From Onchocerca volvulus (taxonomy: Eukaryota > Nematoda > Chromadorea > Rhabditida > Onchocercidae), in NCBI GenBank assembly GCA_000499405.2, contig HG738138.1, positions 16,965,054 through 17,029,053 of the forward strand: a DNA stretch of 64,000 bases, in the 5' to 3' direction. Position 1 is the stretch's first letter, and each line of letters opens with the position of its first letter. Made by a program: the position numbers and the translations under genes. The notes under the pieces were generated by a model that ran no database searches, was not told where the DNA came from, and saw only the letters and a list, made by a program, of their open reading frames with translations. This document shows, piece by piece, positions 59,401 through 64,000 of the stretch.

Positions 59401-62078
59401 CATCCCAAGCTGCATTGCATGTGAATGTAACGCATTGGTCTGGACGCCCTAGTGGCGAACATATGCAATTACATCTTGAGCGTACTCATACATATGACGT
59501 AGAATACCTGCATATGAAGATGACAAAATCGTTAGCCTTCCAACATTAGTTGTCTAATTGTCATATATAACTGCATCTTGCAAATGAATGTATTCTTCAG
59601 AGCGAAGCTTGATCTGATTCAAACGGATGATGTCAATTGTTCTGTTTCAATTTTTGCGTACATATTTGCGATATATTAGTGGAACAATTGACGGCATTTC
59701 AAAATTTATTGCCTTCGTTCTCTCGAATCATTAATCGGTATGGAAAGTAGTTCATTGCGCTGCATTTCTTATTTATTTCTTCGCTACTGACTGGATTTAT
59801 CATAACGTTAAAGTGATATCCATTGGCACCATCCCAAAAAATGATTGGATATTGTAGAGCATCGTAGCATCGATAAGTTTCTGCAATCTTTGTCAATTGA
59901 TCGTTTCTCTGGTGAATAACAATATCTTGAGCTGGAATTGATCTCCGACTATAACAATTGCCACTTCATCTATAGTTGGGGCATTGAATCTTCGCACATG
60001 TTCTCCAGCAGGCGTTTTGCTAGCATGAACAACAATCTTGTGTGATTTAGATGGCATCATATTAATTGCTGTTTTGAATAAACTCACTAAAGAAAGATCC
60101 GTTGTTTCCTCATTACAACAGCTTTTCGTGAAGAAGCTGTTGTAATTAGGAAACAAAGGATTTTTCTATGTCAGTATGAATTCCGCAGCGTACATTAAAT
60201 TCATCATTGCTATCACCGATGAAATACATTTGTAGAAATTTATGCTGCCTATCTGACAATGAAGCAAGGAGCCGGCTTTATGATAAATTTGTCATTTCAC
60301 TTTGAAAGTTGACATGAATTGTTACGATTTTTGTACCGAAAGATGTCATTTGGAAGCACAAGTTGTATTTCCTGATTTTAGATAGGAAATGCTTTGATTC
60401 GGTGGTATATCCGGCAAGCAAAATTTTTAATGGCTCTGAGGGTTCTTCAAGCTGAGGCAGTTTAATTTTTCCAGTGACGCAACGCATTCCTTTCGTTTCT
60501 CCATTAAATTTCAGAGCTTGCAATAAGGACATACTTCATTCATAGTGCCGATGAGAACATGTGGGCTCAAACCATAATCATCAGCTGGATTGCACCGAAA
60601 TGCAAGACAGTTATAATCGCGTGATTGCTGAACACGGAGTTGTGTTTGTTGCTGATCAAGAAATATTAAAGGTAAAGTGGCGCGCATAGCTTCAAAGAAA
60701 CACGTTTACCACCAAAACGCTCCAATTCACAGATAAACGAAAAGATCAACACAGCAACATCAACAGTTTGGAATTCTACGGGTTTCAGTTCGACAGTTCA
60801 AAGCGACAGAACAGTAACAACAATCCGACAGTTCACTTGAACAGTATTTTTCTCTATCAGCGACAAAGGAAAGAATAACCCAGTGATCAATTTGCCTGGA
60901 TGTTCTTTGATCATTTTCGTTACGAAGAACCACTCTTTATCAGTCAATAAAATCTTCCTCGACAGCATTCATCTCTGTCACACAAGATACAAAAAACCTC
61001 CTCACACCTATTGCTGACCTAGCCGAATCCTAATAGCAAGAATCAATCTCCAATCTAACCAAACCACAAATCAAATTACAAAGTATCAGTTTTTTTCCAT
61101 TTAACCAGACTGAGCTACAGCAACGCGTGTATAAACATGCGCGTATTCGAATGTAACATTGTGTCAAAATCTCAAAGCAATAGGTAAGAACTCTCCGATA
61201 TTTAAGATTTTGAACTGATATAGATAAGGCGCGTGTTTAAGAACTCTCGGAGATTTAAGATTCTGAACAAACGTCTACACTTTTTTTTTTTTTTATATAG
61301 ACTAGCTGAAGTCGGACACGCGAAGCATGGCCGGTCCCAATATTTATTGATCTACATGTAAAAATTATTCTTACTTTGCTATTACCATTTTTGCTGCAAA
61401 TTATCATAAATTAAATTACCGTAAATAAAAACAACAAAGAAGGTAATATTATCAAACAATATATTCAAGAAAAACAAACCTGGCATTCGATCACACATTG
61501 GTCCAACACATGTATACGGTACGACATCTTTTAGGAAAACTGAACCCGCCGGTTTCGAATCACCCTGAAATAGAAATAGATATGGAAAAAAGGACATATG
61601 ATAATAATTGATATTTATGGATTACTTGATTTCAGCATTGAAAGAAATGTACAATACATTCAGGGTTACTGCATTTTTAATTAACTGTACGTGAGAAAGA
61701 GCTGAAAATAAATTGTCTGAAAAAAATTCAAAGAACTGATGACAATTAATTACATGAAGTATTCATATGACTATCATTAATGATTGTTATAACAATTAGG
61801 CAATCATCGATGAATTATTGATGATTATAACTCCAGTGCTTACCGATAATTTTATTTTTTTCAATTGAAAAAAAAAATTCATGCATACAGAACAGAAAAA
61901 CATTTTTATTTTAAGTTTAACTAAAAAAAGAATGATAAAAAGTGACCTTTTTATCAAACCATATGAATTCAGAATCACTGAAGAGTACTGCCCAACATTC
62001 TTTCCATTTCTTGCCCAAGAAACCGGATTTATAGCGTAATATCTCACCTTCTTTTAGTTTACGTTGAAAATCGCTCAT
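56424..62078 (-). CDS. PH-domain protein, evectin (PLEKHB)-like, 7 exons
   Basis: Exons on the minus strand: 62078-61947, 61564-61480, 57925-57811, 57710-57598, 57497-57325, 57181-56969, 56711-56424; all junctions in phase, 372 residues. Residues 1-~125 form a PH domain: basic first strands with GFLGKKWKECWAVLF, then SKVHWFLFSSDSDLESWFTEI, whose Trp helix ends the fold. A Pro/Tyr/Gln-rich linker (PPPTY, PPPVYPS), TTVIIA and a Gly-rich hydrophobic stretch GTGMLMGSLLGFGLG follow; this order resembles human evectins (PLEKHB1/2), which bind phosphatidylserine on recycling endosomes or post-Golgi membranes. The last ~60 residues are Gly/Asp/Tyr repeats (GGGDFGDFGGGDW at the end), not part of evectins as I know them. 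Intron 2 holds a transposon. The family assignment is inference; the PH domain is solid. Confidence 0.75.
58191..58750 (+). repeat. Three tandem copies of the Helitron subterminal module
   Basis: Copies at about 58191-58238, 58421-58477 and 58695-58750 share GATTTGAAATTTTGACACAA (with variants) and GTTGCATTCGAATAGGCGCG. After the first copy, and before the third, lie similar stretches with TGTGACAAATAAAAGTAA. The same module occurs at 42582-42636 and, inverted, at 46281-46332 and 61131-61195. Confidence 0.75.
58800..60695 (-). pseudogene. Helitron Rep-domain pseudogene of copy 2
   Basis: On the minus strand from about 60690 down: NPADDYGLSPHVLIGTMNEV, KGMRCVTGKIKLPQLEEPSE, a block with MNYFPYRLMIRE, then GLPHAHIIIWL with the HUH motif His-Ala-His at 59228-59220, MIHGPYGSLN, and SIKY near 58811. 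These are the zinc-finger-like, N-terminal and Rep parts of animal Helitron proteins. It is inactivated by a TGA at 59240-59238 just before the HUH motif, by frameshifts near 58975 and in several other places, and by truncation at about 58800, where element-end sequence replaces the rest. Confidence 0.85.
61131..61340 (-). repeat. Right terminal repeat region of Helitron copy 2
   Basis: Inverted subterminal module, then an internal duplication of TAAGAACTCTC(C/G)GA.ATTTAAGAT (61185 and 61237), a 14-T run, TATATAGACTAG and a possible hairpin. The minus-strand end TAGTCTATAT equals the start of copy 1 at 42523-42531. Confidence 0.7.
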
Positions 62079-62095
62079 CTTCTGAAAAAAACGAA
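62079..62095 (-). promoter_or_regulatory. Candidate spliced-leader acceptor of the PH-domain gene
   Basis: On the minus strand a T-rich run ends in TTTTCAG at 62082, three bases before the ATG. No upstream coding exon was found. This is the textbook position for nematode trans-splicing. Confidence 0.5.
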
Positions 62096-62287
62096 AATGG
62101 ATTTTTAATTTTGGTTGAAAAAAAGGAAAGAATAATAGCAAGAATTTTAATTATAAAGGATGATGGAAGTGATAAGATGAGCATTTTTTTTTTTAAGTTT
62201 TTCAAAGTACTTTGATCCGATGAATAGTTTAATCAATCATATTAAAAAAAAAAACAAGCAATTTATTATAAAAAAACTATTTAAGAT

Positions 62288-62650
62288 GTAATAAATAAGA
62301 AATATAATAGAAATGATAAGATCTCATAGTGAAATTTTTTTCAGTTCATTCTCATAATAATTTCCTCATTATTTCTTAAAACTAGAAACTGATAAAGATA
62401 TATGGAAAATTGAAATGTTATCAGGATAAATAAATATTAGATTTTTTACTTCCGGAAAGATGTGAACGAACAGAAAATAATAAATATAATAGAAATGATA
62501 AGATCTCACAGTGAAACTTTCTCGTTCATTCTTATTATCATTAATCATAGTCATCCTTAAAATTAGAAATTGAAAGATATACGGAAAACTGAAATGTTAT
62601 CAGGGATAGATATAAATTGGACTTTTTTATTTCGAAAGGATGATTGCATG
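62288..62650. repeat. Tandem duplication of ~180 bp
   Basis: Copy 1 (about 62288-62462) and copy 2 (about 62476-62645) share ATAATAGAAATGATAAGATC, TCA(T/C)AGTGAAA, GTTCATTCT, AAAATTAGAAA(C/T)TGA, GATATA(T/C)GGAAAA and TGAAATGTTATCAGG in the same order. Upstream of the PH-domain gene. Confidence 0.8.
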
Positions 62651-62856
62651 TGCATATATATATATATAATAATTTCTGGGACTGATGCCAAATAGTTGCC
62701 AATCGATCAGCTGTGTTGTTTTCAGGAGACAATTATTCTTCTCTGTCACCACATCCAGTTGTGTGGGAAAGGGAGAGTAAGAAGTGTTATTAATCGGTAA
62801 AAGTGTTACTAACTGCTACTAATCGATTTTTAAATCTATTCTTCATGGATATAATA

Positions 62857-63145
62857 TCTAATTCTATGATTACCTTGATGAAGGAGGAGATATGTAGTAA
62901 TTTTATTACGAAATAATATGACTAAAATCTTTCCCATATAATAATATTAATAAAAAAGTGAGCAATTCGATCGATTGAATGATGGATTGAATTCTGATTT
63001 AATGTACCAGTTCTATGATTACCTGAATGAAGAAATATATGATACATTTTGCCAGGAAATGATATCGCAATCTTTCCTACATAACAATATTATCGAAAAA
63101 GAAATGAGCAATTCAATCAATTGAATGATGGATTGAGTTCTGGAC
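62857..63145. repeat. Tandem duplication of ~150 bp
   Basis: Copies at about 62857-62998 and 63009-63143 share TTCTATGATTACCT, GAA.GA.ATAT(G), TCTTTCC(C/T)A(T/C)AT, AATATTA, then GTGAGCAATTC or ATGAGCAATTC and TTGAATGATGGATTGA.TTCTG. Non-coding. Confidence 0.8.
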
Positions 63146-64000
63146 AATAATCAATAATCGATTTGCATAGGATGTACTAATATTGTGTAATAATGACAAA
63201 ATCAGTAATTGTTATGAGTAATAATGTTGGTGAAACTGTAATTGTTATGATTTTTGGATAACAATGCATTGATCAAGCTATCATAATGTTAATTTGATAA
63301 AATAGATAAGAATGATGTAAGACAAATCTAAATTAATATCAGAATTATGGGACGAAACTTTCCAGAAAAGAAACAAGCGATTACATAAATAAGACGAATC
63401 ACTTAGATCAAGAAAAAGCAGAAAGCATCAAAAAGGTTATAACGTGACATATTCCTCTAGAATTACATATGAAAAATTATGAGCTTGCAACTAACTTCCG
63501 TTATATTAAATGTATGTACAAATAAAAACAGGAATGAACCGATCAATGTTTTATGACGAAATGTATAGGAGGAGAAAACAAATGCAGCATTCTCTCTCTT
63601 CACTAACTTTTATGCCCTTCTCTTTTTCCCTCTTTTTTTTTTTTTTTTTCTTTGGACTTTCGAAATTTCATCGGAATTTGAGAAAAATTTGTTACGCATT
63701 TGACCGAGAGATGATGATTCATTCATTGCGATATGGATGTCAAAAAATGAACTTTCAAAGTATGCTGCTACTTATCATCATATATGCTAATGGATACGAT
63801 TTATTTGCAATTTTTTCATATACAAAATTAGTAATGAGCAAATTTGTTGTGAAATCATTGTTTTATCTATGATTAGATGCATTAATTTACTTGAAATAAT
63901 AATTAATGTCGTGAAAGTAAATTTTTGAAAGGTTTTTAGGGAACCGAAGACTTTTCGAATTGATGAAGGCTTTGTTTGACGTAATTTATCGCCGCAACTA

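Larger units (their letters stand above)
58128..61340 (-). mobile_element. Decayed Helitron-like element, Rep half (copy 2)
   Basis: The left end has ATTATATAAATAAAAATGTA (58131 on) followed by the shared module. The right end has the module inverted at 61131-61195 and ends in TATATAGACTAGCTGAAGTC, then a GC-richer imperfect hairpin (GGACACGCG..CATGGCCGGTCC). Three direct copies of the module (58191, 58421, 58695) pile up at the left end, which suggests nested or tandem insertions of element ends. The minus strand encodes the N-terminal and HUH Rep part of a Helitron protein; the helicase half is absent. Confidence 0.75.
57926..61479 (-). other. Intron 2 of the PH-domain gene, 3.55 kb
   Basis: It splits the PH domain after residue 72 (phase 1). 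About 3.2 kb of it is the second Helitron-like element, inserted in the same orientation as the gene. The host donor (GTTTGT) and acceptor (TTTACAG) are intact. Confidence 0.8.
62085..64000. other. Right flank without a recognisable gene
   Basis: AT-rich sequence containing two separate tandem duplications (listed individually), a short AT microsatellite at 62657-62670 and T/A tracts. A + strand open frame of 120 codons at 63510-63872 crosses a T tract and looks non-coding. The promoter or outron of the minus-strand PH-domain gene should lie in the left part. Confidence 0.55.

Noticed and set aside
42500..61340. One single Helitron split by papilin exons, or capture of papilin exons by a Helitron
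   Set aside because: Each half has its own element ends, and the papilin exons between them continue upstream exons in phase and domain order, so papilin is at its native locus.
63510..63872. 120-codon + strand open frame near the right edge
   Set aside because: Includes a T tract read as Phe and has no recognisable domain or splice context; probably non-coding.
1..64000. CRISPR arrays, tRNA or rRNA genes
   Set aside because: No regularly spaced short repeats, and no convincing T-loop/acceptor pairings or rRNA-like conserved blocks were seen by eye. A covariance-model scan would be decisive for tRNAs.

Overview
This looks like nuclear DNA of a nematode, probably a clade III (spirurid or filarial-type) worm. 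The evidence is AT-rich sequence, TTTCAG-type 3' splice sites, acceptor sites just upstream of start codons that look like spliced-leader trans-splice sites, introns of a few hundred bases to several kb, and two genes of nematode type: an UNC-83-like KASH protein and a MIG-6-like papilin. The species cannot be named from the sequence. No bacterial, viral or plasmid genes, no CRISPR array and no convincing tRNA or rRNA gene were seen.

Layout. (1) 2276-22165, + strand: an 18-exon gene for a ~1036-residue nuclear-envelope KASH protein, best matched to UNC-83. It has spectrin-like helical segments, two tryptophan-acidic motifs and a C-terminal membrane segment plus a short tail ending PPPL. It contains a 6.9-kb intron full of decayed local duplications. 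(2) 22166-32476: 10.3 kb with no recognisable gene. (3) 32477-54223, + strand: a complete 40-exon papilin gene, ~2219 residues. Its domain order is signal peptide, TSP1, ADAMTS-type cysteine-rich/spacer, six more TSP1 repeats, eleven short GCCPDG cassettes, eleven Kunitz domains, one Ig domain and a PLAC domain. (4) 54224-56423: intergenic, between convergent genes. (5) 62078-56424, - strand: a seven-exon gene for a 372-residue PH-domain protein with evectin (PLEKHB)-like architecture and a Gly/Asp/Tyr-rich tail. (6) 62085-64000: no gene, but two tandem duplications.

Two decayed Helitron-like transposons sit inside introns. One (about 42.5-46.4 kb, antisense in the papilin intron between Kunitz 3 and 4) keeps the PIF1-type helicase half. 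The other (about 58.1-61.3 kb, sense in the PH-gene intron 2) keeps the HUH Rep half. They share a ~45-bp subterminal module, found six times in all, in inverted orientation at the two ends.

Exon boundaries were read by eye. Reading phase is conserved across every junction of all three genes, which supports the models. The only non-canonical 5' splice site is in papilin at 40398. The three host genes have no evident shared pathway: one positions nuclei, one is secreted to the extracellular matrix, one is probably a membrane-trafficking adaptor. The most useful leads are the complementary transposon halves, the almost complete absence of basic P1 residues in the Kunitz domains, the AT 5' splice site, a strong decoy terminal exon behind a 79-T tract, and long T tracts placed directly after 5' splice sites.
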